Positions 1 to 7,916 of a stretch of 64,000 bases of DNA are shown here, piece by piece. Source of the stretch: Effusibacillus consociatus (lineage in GTDB: Bacteria; Bacillota; Bacilli; Tumebacillales; Effusibacillaceae); the NCBI RefSeq assembly GCF_042652925.1, contig NZ_JBHSHC010000044.1, positions 1-64,000 of the forward strand. The letters are read 5' to 3'. Positions within the stretch are counted from its first letter, which is position 1. The number at the start of each line of letters is the position of its first letter. Below the pieces are notes generated by a model, which was not told where the DNA came from, did not search any database, and saw only the letters and a program-made list of their open reading frames with translations. The translations under genes were made by a program, and so were the position numbers.

Positions 1-55
1 GAACAATCTTTTCTTCGGTGTCGAACGTTTGCTTCATCAGAACCAGAATATTCAT
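1..55 (-). CDS. etfB: Electron transfer flavoprotein beta subunit, N-terminal fragment
   Basis: Only the first 18 codons are in the window; the gene runs off the left edge. The start reads MNILVLMKQTFDTEEKIV, which matches the conserved N-terminus of EtfB (FixA) proteins. A GAGGGG ribosome site precedes the ATG. EtfB with EtfA carries electrons from acyl-CoA dehydrogenases to the quinone pool, which fits the acyl-CoA dehydrogenase, enoyl-CoA hydratase and CoA-transferase genes that follow on the same strand. The assignment rests on a short piece but the motif is distinctive. Confidence 0.75.
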   Translation of the reverse strand, partial: MNILVLMKQTFDTEEKIV

Positions 56-99
56 AAGTCGTATCCCCTCGCCTATCTGTTTTCATCGTACCTTCCGTT

Positions 100-1068
100 T
101 TATTCGGCCACAATCCTGTTCAACGCGGAAATCGCTAGTTTCGCTTCAGCCACGATCCGCTCCACGATTTCCCGTACAGTTGGAATGTCGCGAATCAATC
201 CGACTGACTGCCCGCATGACCATATACCCGCGTCAACATCTCCCTCGTTGTATACGCGGACTGAACGGGCCCCCGTAATCAGAGGCAATAGTTCCTCGAG
301 GGAAGTCCCCCGTTTTTCCAATTCCATGACTTCAAGTGCCACAGCATTCCGTGCAACCCTGGAGGCGGATCCGATTGACTTCTGGACAAGTGCCGTATCC
401 ATCTCCGAAGCTTCCAGCATCCACCGTTTTACGTTGTCATGCACCATCGATTCTTGAGTAGCCAAAAACCGGGTGCCCAGAACAACCCCTTCAGCTCCCA
501 ATGCCAAAGAGGCGGCAAGCCCTCGTCCGTCCGCAATTCCGCCGCCTGCCAGCACAGGAATCTTGACCGCATCGACAGTTTGAGGAACCAGAACCACATG
601 GCCCACGTCCTCCATGCCGGGATGACCTCCCGTTTCAAACCCGACCACAGTTACAGCGTCACATCCCACCCGTTCGGCTGTTTTTGCGTAACGAACCCCC
701 GCGACTTTATGGATGACTATCGCACCATTGTCTTTCAATACTTTCATGTGGGATTCCGGACTGCGACCGGAGGTTTCTACAATTCGGACACCCTCTTCAA
801 GCAGAACATCAATGTACTCTTCGTTTGGCAGCTTTCGCACACTCGGAAAGAGACTGAGGTTAACCCCAATAGGTTTCCTTGTTAATTCCTTCGCTTTCCG
901 AATTTCCTGCCGCAAGTCCTCCGCCGTTTCGAAAGTGGCAGAGGTAATAATCCCTAACCCACCGGCCTCTGAAACCGCAGCGGCCAATGGAGCCCGCCCG
1001 ACTCGGAACATTCCGCCGCATATGATCGGATATTGGATTCCAAGCATATCTGTTACCCGCGTCCGCAT
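100..1068 (-). CDS. Nitronate monooxygenase family flavoprotein (NPD-like), copy 1
   Basis: FMN-dependent TIM-barrel enzyme of the 2-nitropropane dioxygenase/nitronate monooxygenase family. Visible family marks are the N-terminal YPIICGGM loop, the AVSEAGGLGIIT segment, GFETGGHPG with the His that lies near the flavin, and the phosphate-binding VLAGGGIADGRG and GVVLGTRFLAT segments. About 320 residues is normal. I prefer the ATG at 1068 over a TTG six bases upstream because it sits 8 bases from AGGAGGGA. True substrates of such Firmicute paralogues are rarely known; in acyl-CoA gene clusters they may act as enoyl reductases or nitronate detoxifiers. Two further paralogues lie at 7917-8888 and 61036-62007. 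Confidence 0.88.
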   Translation of the reverse strand: MRTRVTDMLGIQYPIICGGMFRVGRAPLAAAVSEAGGLGIITSATFETAEDLRQEIRKAKELTRKPIGVNLSLFPSVRKLPNEEYIDVLLEEGVRIVETSGRSPESHMKVLKDNGAIVIHKVAGVRYAKTAERVGCDAVTVVGFETGGHPGMEDVGHVVLVPQTVDAVKIPVLAGGGIADGRGLAASLALGAEGVVLGTRFLATQESMVHDNVKRWMLEASEMDTALVQKSIGSASRVARNAVALEVMELEKRGTSLEELLPLITGARSVRVYNEGDVDAGIWSCGQSVGLIRDIPTVREIVERIVAEAKLAISALNRIVAE

Positions 1069-1084
1069 ATTCAATCCCTCCTTT

Positions 1085-1130
1085 TGATCAAGTCGATTTC
1101 GACTTATTAATTCAAAATCGACTTATGATT
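1085..1130 (-). promoter_or_regulatory. Candidate operator: repeated AAGTCGA boxes
   Basis: Between the nitronate monooxygenase gene and the enoyl-CoA hydratase gene upstream of it lies a 16-bp palindrome, AAGTCGA-TT-TCGACTT, at 1090-1105. A further TCGACTTAT copy at 1118-1126 repeats 1099-1107 at a 19-bp spacing. The boxes lie just upstream of the ribosome site of the downstream gene, where a repressor would block transcription. I do not recognise the regulator. Confidence 0.45.
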
Positions 1131-1150
1131 CGTACTTACTGTTTGAGATT

Positions 1151-1924
1151 TTACTCACCTGCAAAATTTGGCTTTCGTTTTTCTTTAAACGCTTTTACTC
1201 CTTCTCGATGATCTTTGCTTTGCTGGAGGACTGACTGACCCATTCTCTCAAATTCCAAGACACCGGGTAAATCGTTTTGCAGCGAGTGATGCAATGCTTT
1301 TTTCACAAGCCCGATGGCAAGCGAGGGGCCTTCAGCCAAGGTATGGGCATATTCAAGAGCCGAATCCAGCAGTTGTTCTTTTTCGTAAATACCTGAAACA
1401 ATCCCCATTTGCCGGGCCTCCGCTTCGTCAAAGAAGCGTCCCCCAAAAATAAGCTCTTTGGCTCTCAACAAACCGACCAATCGCGGAAGATGATACGTAG
1501 CACCTGCGTCAGGCATAAGTCCGATTTTTAAAAAACTCAGCGAAAACTTGGTTCCTTTTGCCGCCAATACAATATCGCTGGACAGGACGAGGCTGCATCC
1601 GGCCCCAACCACATAGCCGTGGACAGCAGCAATGATGGGCTTATTCATTGCAGTCATCTTGGTCACTATGCGATTGTATAATTGAACCGAATCGAGAGAC
1701 TGTATGACGGTACGCTCCCCCATCGCCTTTACATCTCCACCTGCAGAAAAATGGTCCCCTTGCCCTGTGAGAAGCAGTACCTTCACATCGGGATCTGCCT
1801 CGGCCTCCTCAAGTGTCTTTAACAGTTCTTCCCTTAGTTCTGCAAGAAGCGCGTTTCGCGCAGCTGGATTATTGAGGGAAAGATGAGCCACTTTTCCGAT
1901 TTTTTGATACACAACGTATTCCAC
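1151..1924 (-). CDS. Enoyl-CoA hydratase/isomerase family protein
   Basis: Crotonase-fold enzyme of about 258 residues that adds water to, or isomerises, enoyl-CoA in fatty or aromatic acid breakdown. The oxyanion-hole segments are visible: HFSAGGDVKAMG near residue 60 and HGYVVGAGCSLVL near residue 105. The catalytic Glu region is replaced by KIGLMPDAGATYHLPRLVG, in which the second active-site acid is not the classic Glu, so isomerase or other crotonase chemistry is possible. A GTG at 1924 lies 9 bases from AGGGGG and is preferred; an ATG at 1930 lies too close to it. The gene is followed on the same strand by nitronate monooxygenase and etfB. Confidence 0.88.
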   Translation of the reverse strand: MEYVVYQKIGKVAHLSLNNPAARNALLAELREELLKTLEEAEADPDVKVLLLTGQGDHFSAGGDVKAMGERTVIQSLDSVQLYNRIVTKMTAMNKPIIAAVHGYVVGAGCSLVLSSDIVLAAKGTKFSLSFLKIGLMPDAGATYHLPRLVGLLRAKELIFGGRFFDEAEARQMGIVSGIYEKEQLLDSALEYAHTLAEGPSLAIGLVKKALHHSLQNDLPGVLEFERMGQSVLQQSKDHREGVKAFKEKRKPNFAGE

Positions 1925-2056
1925 GAGCATCCACCCCCTATTTGTTTTTAATTTTATGCTCCTAGCAAAAAATTGGATGCAATATACGTGCCAATTGGTT
2001 GATTCTCATTCGTTTGACGATCGTGTACTTCTGTTTAGTAGCTGCATTTGGAGTCT

Positions 2057-2554
2057 TCACTTTCCAAACACTTTTACCAAAATAGGAATGGACAGCAGTA
2101 CCATCGCAAGACGGACAGAGTGAATCACCATCACGTTGACCGTTTTTACACCGTCAATGGATTGAGAAGCCGCCACAACGTCGGCCAGCCCTCCCGGTAC
2201 GGCACTAAACATCGAGGTCATCAAATCCCACCCGGTTACCTTTGCAACGAAAAGCCCCACCAGCACACCCGCCAGCAGGTAGGTCCCCGCAATGATCAAA
2301 GCGGGCAGCCATGCTGTTTTTAAATCGGTCAACATCCCTTTCGTGAAGGACAACCCCAAAGCGGATCCCAAGACGATTTGGACTGCAATCATAACGCCAT
2401 CAGGCATTTTCCCCAACGAACCGTAGAATAGATTAAAAAGCGCCACCGCGCCAAGCGATCCTATCATTGCACCAGCCGGAATTTTCAGCTTATAGCCCAC
2501 GAGTCCTCCCGCCGTGCCAATTACCAATGTCAATAAGATTTTTGTGATATCCAC
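2057..2554 (-). CDS. AbrB-duplication family integral membrane protein (half-length)
   Basis: Hydrophobic protein of about 165 residues with roughly five membrane helices. The segments GGLVGYKLKIPAGAMIGS and FSAVPGGLADVVAAS are typical of the AbrB membrane family (once labelled ammonia monooxygenase). Full members carry two such units in about 350 residues; this is a single unit, a form also seen as a stand-alone protein. The function is unknown and probably relates to transport; it is not the DNA-binding AbrB. The GTG at 2554 is favoured because GAGG lies 8 bases upstream; an upstream GTG overlaps that site. Confidence 0.75.
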   Translation of the reverse strand: MDITKILLTLVIGTAGGLVGYKLKIPAGAMIGSLGAVALFNLFYGSLGKMPDGVMIAVQIVLGSALGLSFTKGMLTDLKTAWLPALIIAGTYLLAGVLVGLFVAKVTGWDLMTSMFSAVPGGLADVVAASQSIDGVKTVNVMVIHSVRLAMVLLSIPILVKVFGK

Positions 2555-2632
2555 TTGTGTCACCTCGTATTACATTCTAATATTTTGCCTACACTTTAAT
2601 TAGTAAATCTCTTTGTTGAGAGGATTCTGAAA

Positions 2633-3184
2633 ATGGATCATCAGATACAAAAAATTGAAGCGTTGCTCCGCCAGATTACCGAAATCAGGATGGAACATTA
2701 TGTAGAACATGAACTATTCTCCTATCAATGGTGGACCCTGCTGGTCATGTTGATCGGCTCCTGGATTGTCTGGTGGAAACTGGTGGATCGATCCCGTTTG
2801 CTTGAATTATGTTTGGTTGGAGCGTTAGTGGCGATTTGTGCAGCTTCTCTCGATTATATTGGGTCGACCATTCCTTTATGGTCTTACCCAATGCGTTTAA
2901 TACCCGTAGGAACTTTATTGCCGGTTGTGGATCTTTCGGTACTGCCGGTGTCCTATATGCTGATCGTTCAGTATTTCCCCAAATGCCGTCACTATCTAAT
3001 TGCTTCGTTTTTACAGTCGGGAGCTTATTCTTTCCTGGCAGAACACCTGTTGGAAAAAATGAAAATTTACCAAATGATCAGCTGGAACCATTGGTATTCC
3101 TTTGTCTTTTATTTTGGCATAAGCCTCATGGTTTATTGGATCAGCCGCAGGGTACTGCAAATTACCAAAAACGAACGGACATGA
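2633..3184 (+). CDS. CBO0543-type integral membrane protein
   Basis: 183-residue protein with a 25-residue amphipathic N-terminus and about five membrane helices. The layout, the YQWW start of the first helix and the WNHWYSFVFYF stretch resemble the CBO0543 family, common in spore-forming Firmicutes and of unknown function. The ATG has an AGAGG site. It is transcribed alone, divergent from the AbrB-family gene and convergent with the gene at 3224, with which it shares a terminator. Confidence 0.7.
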   Translation: MDHQIQKIEALLRQITEIRMEHYVEHELFSYQWWTLLVMLIGSWIVWWKLVDRSRLLELCLVGALVAICAASLDYIGSTIPLWSYPMRLIPVGTLLPVVDLSVLPVSYMLIVQYFPKCRHYLIASFLQSGAYSFLAEHLLEKMKIYQMISWNHWYSFVFYFGISLMVYWISRRVLQITKNERT

Positions 3185-3187
3185 TGA

Positions 3188-3224
3188 AGAAAAAAGACGC
3201 CTGTCAATAGACAGACGTTTTTTT
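3188..3224. terminator. Bidirectional rho-independent terminator
   Basis: A stem-loop of the form AAAAAAGACGCCTGTC, loop AATA, GACAGACGTTTTTTT sits between two convergent genes. A-runs and T-runs on both sides let it work in both directions. Confidence 0.85.
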
Positions 3225-3541
3225 CATTTCGTCAAGTTTTCAAACTGCAGATGCAGGTCCCGCAATGCGGCAACCAATGCGTTTTGTGCCTTCCCTTGAT
3301 AGTGGCGCTGCACCAGCGCAATAGGTTCGTCAATCCCATCTTTCAAACTGCAGCCCCGCAGGAGAGAACCGATAAAATTCCTGCCGTGTTCAGTCGCAAG
3401 TGTGCAGGAGGCTTCCAAAATGACTCCATATTTGCTATCTACTTCCGCCGTAATCGTCAAGGAATCAAAGACGCTTTTCGCAGCCATTCCCTGCGGCAGT
3501 TTGGCATGACCCGCAATAAAAATCGACTTTCCCGTCAACAT
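3224..3541 (-). CDS. DUF3870 domain protein
   Basis: 106-residue protein beginning MLTGKSIFIAGHAKLPQGMAA, with LEASCTLATEHGRNFIGSLLRG and a C-terminal RHYQGKAQNALVAALRDL, a pattern I associate with DUF3870. The family is small and soluble and often sits beside acyl-CoA dehydrogenases and CoA-transferases, as here; its function is unknown. The reading frame is open upstream to 3679, but that would overlap the dehydrogenase gene, so the ATG at 3541 with a GAGGCGGTG site is chosen. Confidence 0.75.
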   Translation of the reverse strand: MLTGKSIFIAGHAKLPQGMAAKSVFDSLTITAEVDSKYGVILEASCTLATEHGRNFIGSLLRGCSLKDGIDEPIALVQRHYQGKAQNALVAALRDLHLQFENLTK

Positions 3542-3627
3542 CTCTTCACCGCCTCGCCCCTTGCTTCTTGTACTTACATGGTACTGTTGCGGTGAAAGAT
3601 TCGTCAATTGCAAGATTTCTTCCAGAA

Positions 3628-4857
3628 TTACAAAATTTCTGCCAGGTCCTCCACCGTTTGCTTTTCTTCGAACGGCCACGCCGGCAGCATCTTGCGAAGA
3701 GGCTTATCCACCCGATATCCCAATGCATATTCCGCTTGCATAATGGTATGGATCTCGCGGGTTCCTTCATAAATCACAGGCGCTTTCGAATTCCGGAGAT
3801 AACGCTCAACAGGGTACTCGTTGGAATAACCGTAAGCCCCATGAATCTGAACTGCGTTGTTCGCCGCTTCAAAGGCCATATCACAAGAAATCCATTTTGC
3901 AAGAGACGTTTCCCGAGTATTCCGGACTCCTTGATTCTTTAACCATCCGGCACGGTAAACCAGCAAACGGGAGATTTCCAATCCTGATGCCATCTGGGCG
4001 ATCATTTGTTGGACCAATTGATGCTGGCCGATTTTCTTGCCGAACGTTTCGCGTTCATGACAATACTTGAGACTCGCTTCCAGGCTTGCATTGATCAGAC
4101 CGCACGCCCCTGCAGCCACGGTAAAGCGGCCGCTGTCAAGCGCGGACATCGCGATCTTGAATCCTTCTCCTTCTTCACCGAGCCGATTTTCCGCCGGCAC
4201 CCGTACGTCTTCCAGAAACACTTCTCCAGTATTGCCCGCACGGATTCCCAATTTTCCTTTAATCGCTTTTGTGGTAACGCCCGGGAAGGTTCGCTCCACA
4301 ATAAAGCAGCTGATTCCGTTATGAGCTTTCTCCTTGGCGGTATAAGCAAAAATCAGGAAATGATCTGCCACGTCACACAGCGAAATCCAAGTTTTGGAGC
4401 CGTTGAGAATATAGGAATCCCCATCTCTTGCTGCAGTGGTGGCCATTGCGGCAACATCGGACCCGGCTCCCGGTTCGGTTAAACCAAACGCGCCAATTTT
4501 TTCACCTCGTGCTTGCGGCGTAAGGTACTTCTCTTTTTGGAATTCGTTTCCCCATTGCAGAAGGGTCATACTGTTCAAGCCGGTGTGGACGGAAACCGCC
4601 GTACGAAATGCTGTATCCCCTCGTTCCAGCTCTTCGCAAACAATTGCCAACGTATTATAGTCCATCCCGCTGCCGCCGTACTGTTCCGGAATACAGACGC
4701 CCATCAGTTCCAACTCGGCAAGTCGTTTTAAAACTCCTCTTTCAAAATGCCCCTTGGCATCCCATTCCTGAATGTAGGGCATGATTTCCTTGTCAACAAA
4801 AGATCGTACCAGCTTGCGAACTGCCTCTTGCTCGTTGGATAATGCAAAGTTCATCAT
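3628..4857 (-). CDS. Acyl-CoA dehydrogenase
   Basis: FAD enzyme of about 409 residues that oxidises acyl-CoA to 2-enoyl-CoA and passes electrons to ETF. Signature segments are visible: FGLTEPGAGSDVAAM (near residue 130), NGSKTWIS, DSGRFTVAAGACG, and near the C-terminus VIYEGTREIHTIMQAEY, which carries the catalytic Glu position of short- and medium-chain enzymes. The ATG at 4857 follows GGGAGAGG; the frame is open further upstream but without a site. The CoA-transferase gene lies 29 bases upstream on the same strand. Together they suggest a pathway that first activates an acid by CoA transfer and then desaturates it (for example glutarate or a branched acid); the substrate is inference. Confidence 0.92.
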   Translation of the reverse strand: MMNFALSNEQEAVRKLVRSFVDKEIMPYIQEWDAKGHFERGVLKRLAELELMGVCIPEQYGGSGMDYNTLAIVCEELERGDTAFRTAVSVHTGLNSMTLLQWGNEFQKEKYLTPQARGEKIGAFGLTEPGAGSDVAAMATTAARDGDSYILNGSKTWISLCDVADHFLIFAYTAKEKAHNGISCFIVERTFPGVTTKAIKGKLGIRAGNTGEVFLEDVRVPAENRLGEEGEGFKIAMSALDSGRFTVAAGACGLINASLEASLKYCHERETFGKKIGQHQLVQQMIAQMASGLEISRLLVYRAGWLKNQGVRNTRETSLAKWISCDMAFEAANNAVQIHGAYGYSNEYPVERYLRNSKAPVIYEGTREIHTIMQAEYALGYRVDKPLRKMLPAWPFEEKQTVEDLAEIL

Positions 4858-4886
4858 GTTCAACCTCTCCCATTCAAAGTTTAAAT

Positions 4887-6071
4887 TCAGATAATGTTTC
4901 TTGCTGCCCAATCATCGATTTGTTCGATTCGAAACCCATATTCCATCAGTATTTCTTTCGTATGCTCTCCCGGAACCGGAGGATGCCGTCGGATTTCAAC
5001 CGGGCTCCTGGATAGTTTAATGGGACTTCCGACAAGTGGAATTTGACCCGCGGTCGGATGTGTTACTTCCACCTTCATTTCCCTTGCAGCCACATGCGGA
5101 TCGTTAAACAACTGCTCCATGTTGTGGATCGGTCCGTTTGGAATTCCCGCCTCATTCAATACTTGCTGCCACTCTTTGCACGTTTTGCGGCCAAACTCTG
5201 CCTGAATCAATTCAATTAACTGTTCGCGGTTTGAAAGTCTTGCGGAATTGGTCACAAAGTCAGGAGCCTCGGCCAACTCCGGTTTCCCTATGACTTGGCA
5301 AAGCTTCTGAAATTGGCGGTCGTTCCCCACCGCGACAACCATCTCCCCGTCACACGCCTGGAATGTCTGATAGGGAACGATATTGGGGTGCTGATTGCCA
5401 TATCGTTTCGGGATTTGCCCCGATATCAAATAATTGCTGGCGACATTAGCCAGAAGCGAAATTTGGGAATCCAACAAAGAGATGTCGATATGCTGTCCTT
5501 GTCCGGAACGTTCCCGTTCCTGTAAGGCGGCAAGAATTGCAATCGTGCAATACAAGCCGGTCGCAAGATCTGCAATCGCAACCCCCACTTTCATCGGGCC
5601 TGTCTCCTCGCTGCCCGTAATGCTCATCATTCCGCCCATTGCCTGCACAATGTAATCATAGCCCGGGAGATCTTTGTACGGGCCGTCTTGTCCGAAACCG
5701 CTGATCGAGCAATACACCAAGCGGGGATTCAGCGCCTGGAGAACGTCGTACCCCAGCCCCCATTTTTCCATCGTGCCAGTTTTGAAGTTTTGAATGATAA
5801 CATCGGCCGTCTTTACCATCGTGCGGACAATTTCCCACGCTTCTGGCTTCTTCAAATTTAAGGTCATCGCCCGTTTATTTCGATTGGCAGTCAGATAGTA
5901 GGCACTTTGATCCCCGGCAAACGGTGGTCCCCATTCACGAGTCTCGTCCGTTCCCCCAGGTCCCTCGATCTTGATCACGTCCGCACCCAAATCCCCAAGA
6001 ATCATTGTGCAATAGGGTCCGGCCAGCACACGTGTCAGATCGATGACTTTCAAGCCTTCCAACGCTCTCAT
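4887..6071 (-). CDS. CaiB/BaiF family (class III) CoA-transferase
   Basis: 394-residue member of the formyl-CoA transferase/L-carnitine CoA-transferase family. It starts LEGLKVIDLTRVLAGPYCTM, the family hallmark, and continues with GLGYDVLQALNPRLVYCSISGFGQDGPY and GVAIADLATG, where the Asp is the residue that forms the aspartyl-CoA thioester in this class. Length is typical. It is the first gene of a pair with the acyl-CoA dehydrogenase and likely loads CoA onto the substrate of that enzyme. A GGGGGGTG ribosome site precedes the ATG. The specific acid cannot be told from sequence alone. Confidence 0.92.
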   Translation of the reverse strand: MRALEGLKVIDLTRVLAGPYCTMILGDLGADVIKIEGPGGTDETREWGPPFAGDQSAYYLTANRNKRAMTLNLKKPEAWEIVRTMVKTADVIIQNFKTGTMEKWGLGYDVLQALNPRLVYCSISGFGQDGPYKDLPGYDYIVQAMGGMMSITGSEETGPMKVGVAIADLATGLYCTIAILAALQERERSGQGQHIDISLLDSQISLLANVASNYLISGQIPKRYGNQHPNIVPYQTFQACDGEMVVAVGNDRQFQKLCQVIGKPELAEAPDFVTNSARLSNREQLIELIQAEFGRKTCKEWQQVLNEAGIPNGPIHNMEQLFNDPHVAAREMKVEVTHPTAGQIPLVGSPIKLSRSPVEIRRHPPVPGEHTKEILMEYGFRIEQIDDWAARNII

Positions 6072-6108
6072 ATTTCACCCCCCGCGCAGCACTCATCATT
6101 GTTTGGGT

Positions 6109-6161
6109 AAAAAATAAAAGCCAGCCAACCGCATAGAGTTCAATGCGGTTGAAACTGGCTT
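6109..6161 (-). terminator. Hairpin with U-tract in the leader of the CoA-transferase gene
   Basis: On the minus strand a long stem (AAGCCAG paired with CTGGCTT at 6118-6124/6155-6161, inner CAACCGCAT paired with ATGCGGTTG) is followed by TTATTTTTT. It lies about 40 bases upstream of the CoA-transferase start and over 300 bases after the preceding minus-strand gene, which has its own terminator. It may act as a leader attenuator. Confidence 0.65.
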
Positions 6162-6292
6162 GTCATCCGTGTCTGGCTTTCCGGCAAGAAAGTCCAACAG
6201 ATGCAACAGTTGATGAATCTATAAGTAAATAATATTCTGTAAATGCCGTTTTGTAAAGTGGGAATCCAATCAAATATCCAGGGGGGATGTAG

Positions 6293-6460
6293 ATGTACTA
6301 CTGTATCGCATGCAAAAAGCTGCACGAAAAAACAGACTCCGCTTGGGTGTTTAAAACAGGGTTTCATACGTTGTCCAAAGATGAAATTATTCAATTGGGG
6401 ATTTGTCAAACTCAACAGACCTCTTCCCAACAAGTTGAAAAACAGGCCCGATCCGCCTGA
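6293..6460 (+). CDS. Small CxxC protein, 55 residues, unknown
   Basis: Starts MYYCIACKKLHEKTDSAWVF and ends in a Gln/Ser-rich tail. CIAC near the N-terminus and a third Cys at residue 38 recall a half zinc ribbon. An AGGGGGG site lies upstream of the ATG and a rho-independent terminator follows about 25 bases after the stop, so it has the frame of a free-standing gene. I do not recognise the family. Confidence 0.5.
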   Translation: MYYCIACKKLHEKTDSAWVFKTGFHTLSKDEIIQLGICQTQQTSSQQVEKQARSA

Positions 6461-6483
6461 ATATAAGCACAAATCACATGAAG

Positions 6484-6512
6484 CAAGGAGTTACCGGCAG
6501 GTAACTCCTCAT
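6484..6512. terminator. Rho-independent terminator between convergent genes
   Basis: Stem AGGAGTTACC, loop GGCA, GGTAACTCCT followed by CATTTAT. It overlaps the last codon of the MFS gene and serves the small plus-strand gene and possibly the MFS gene. Confidence 0.75.
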
Positions 6513-7723
6513 TTATATTCCGCCTGGGAAACAGCGGCGCTTGAATTCACATCTCTCGGAATATAAGAAGCAAATAGTGTCCCGACCAGGATCATCCCGC
6601 AAGAAAACAGAAACGCGGCCTGAAATCCTCCAAAGTGATCAATGATCCACCCGGCAGCTCCCGGACCGATTAACTGTCCTAAAGCAAAAAACACCGTTAC
6701 ATACCCAAGTGCAACGCCGATCAACGGCGGACGAACCTGTTCGGTAGCTGCTGCCTGAACCAGGGACAACATTCCTCCTACTGTACACCCTAATACGATC
6801 TGACCCACCACAAACCCGACAAGATGGGGTGCTATCACCGGGATACTTGTGCCTGCTCCAGCTGCCCAAAACGAGATAAGCAGTGCCGTCCGTCTGCCGA
6901 TTCGATCCGATACCATTCCCCAAAGAGGCCCGCTCAAGATCGATAAGAAACCGCCTCCTGCCACCACTCTTCCGGCGACAGCAGGGTCAATCTCCCGCTC
7001 CAGCATGAATCCGACCAGGAATGTCATGGGAATCATATAGGCCACTCCCAGCAGGAAATAAATTATTCCTACTCGCAAAACCTCTTTTTTCTTATAGACC
7101 TCCGCGACAGGGTCCAGCACAGCAGCTTCCGGAGATGCCTTTTGAAGAGGTGGATTTTTGAAAATAAAAGCCGCAAGCAGCGTAACCAGCACTGACCACA
7201 TTCCAAAAAATGCCCATGCCGAACGCCAACCCCAGACGGGAAATATTTCAACAAAAATGGGAACCAAGCTTCCTGCGGTGAACATTCCAATTCCCGCCCC
7301 GCTCGACATGAAGCCGATTACAATTCCCCTTCGTTCCGGAAACCATGCGACTAAAAGTGCAATCAAGGGGGTAAAGGTAAGGGCCGTTCCGACGCCTGAC
7401 AGGAACATCATACCCAATGCCCACTCATATGAGGGAGCCCACACCAGCCCCAGCAAACTTACAGATATCCCTGCCCCGCCAAGCATTACAACCAGCTTTG
7501 CTCCCCAACGGGCGGTAAGCAGCCCTGCGAATATCACCATCCCCAAATATCCCAATGCCGTCGATGTTCCCAGCATCCCCGCCTGGGCATAGGACAATGA
7601 AAGTCCTTCTCTCATAAATGGCATTACAACACCATAGGCAAATCGGGCAAACCCAAGCGCGGTCACGTTTAGCAGCACACCAACCAAAACATACAACCCG
7701 AAGGAAACGCTTCGCCCCTCCAC
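6509..7723 (-). CDS. MFS transporter, YbfB/YjiJ-like
   Basis: 404-residue permease with twelve predicted membrane helices. The first helix and loop (FARFAYGVVMPFMREGLSLSYAQAGMLGT) match the YbfB/YjiJ type, and the cytoplasmic loop GMVSDRIGRRTALLI is the classic MFS motif between helices. A GTG start lies 6 bases after AAAGGGGG. The substrate is unknown; its place between acyl-CoA genes and a shared operator-like motif with a phosphotransferase gene suggest an organic acid, which is inference. Confidence 0.85.
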   Translation of the reverse strand: MEGRSVSFGLYVLVGVLLNVTALGFARFAYGVVMPFMREGLSLSYAQAGMLGTSTALGYLGMVIFAGLLTARWGAKLVVMLGGAGISVSLLGLVWAPSYEWALGMMFLSGVGTALTFTPLIALLVAWFPERRGIVIGFMSSGAGIGMFTAGSLVPIFVEIFPVWGWRSAWAFFGMWSVLVTLLAAFIFKNPPLQKASPEAAVLDPVAEVYKKKEVLRVGIIYFLLGVAYMIPMTFLVGFMLEREIDPAVAGRVVAGGGFLSILSGPLWGMVSDRIGRRTALLISFWAAGAGTSIPVIAPHLVGFVVGQIVLGCTVGGMLSLVQAAATEQVRPPLIGVALGYVTVFFALGQLIGPGAAGWIIDHFGGFQAAFLFSCGMILVGTLFASYIPRDVNSSAAVSQAEYK

Positions 7724-7747
7724 CCTGCCACCCCCTTTGAATGAATG

Positions 7748-7772
7748 AATAACCGGTCAGTATGCATTTATG
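7748..7772 (-). promoter_or_regulatory. Candidate TetR-type operator in the MFS promoter
   Basis: TAACCGGTCAGTATG followed by CATTTAT. The same block with two substitutions (TAACCGGACGGTATG, then TTTAT) lies upstream of the phosphotransferase gene at 36976-37005. Such ACCGG-centred sites are common for TetR-family repressors of acyl-CoA catabolism; the regulator is not in the window. Confidence 0.4.
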
Positions 7773-7916
7773 TAATAAAAAATTCGATCATTCGGCCTCT
7801 ACTCCTTCTTTCCAAGAAACTATTTTCGTCCGAGTCGTCAGACAAATTCTCCCCCTCCCGCTCGAAACTCTGATATGATGATCTTGAAAAAAGATGTTTG
7901 TGGGAGGGAAGGAACA

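Larger units (their letters stand above)
6072..6508. other. Intergenic stretch of 437 bp
   Basis: Holds the leader hairpin at 6109-6161, one small plus-strand reading frame (6293-6460), and a terminator at 6484-6512. On the minus strand about 320 bases upstream of the hairpin could be an untranslated leader; I recognise no known riboswitch class in it. Confidence 0.5.

Noticed and set aside
3542..3679. N-terminal extension of the DUF3870 gene on the minus strand
   Set aside because: It would overlap the acyl-CoA dehydrogenase gene and lacks a ribosome site; the internal ATG at 3541 starts the conserved domain.
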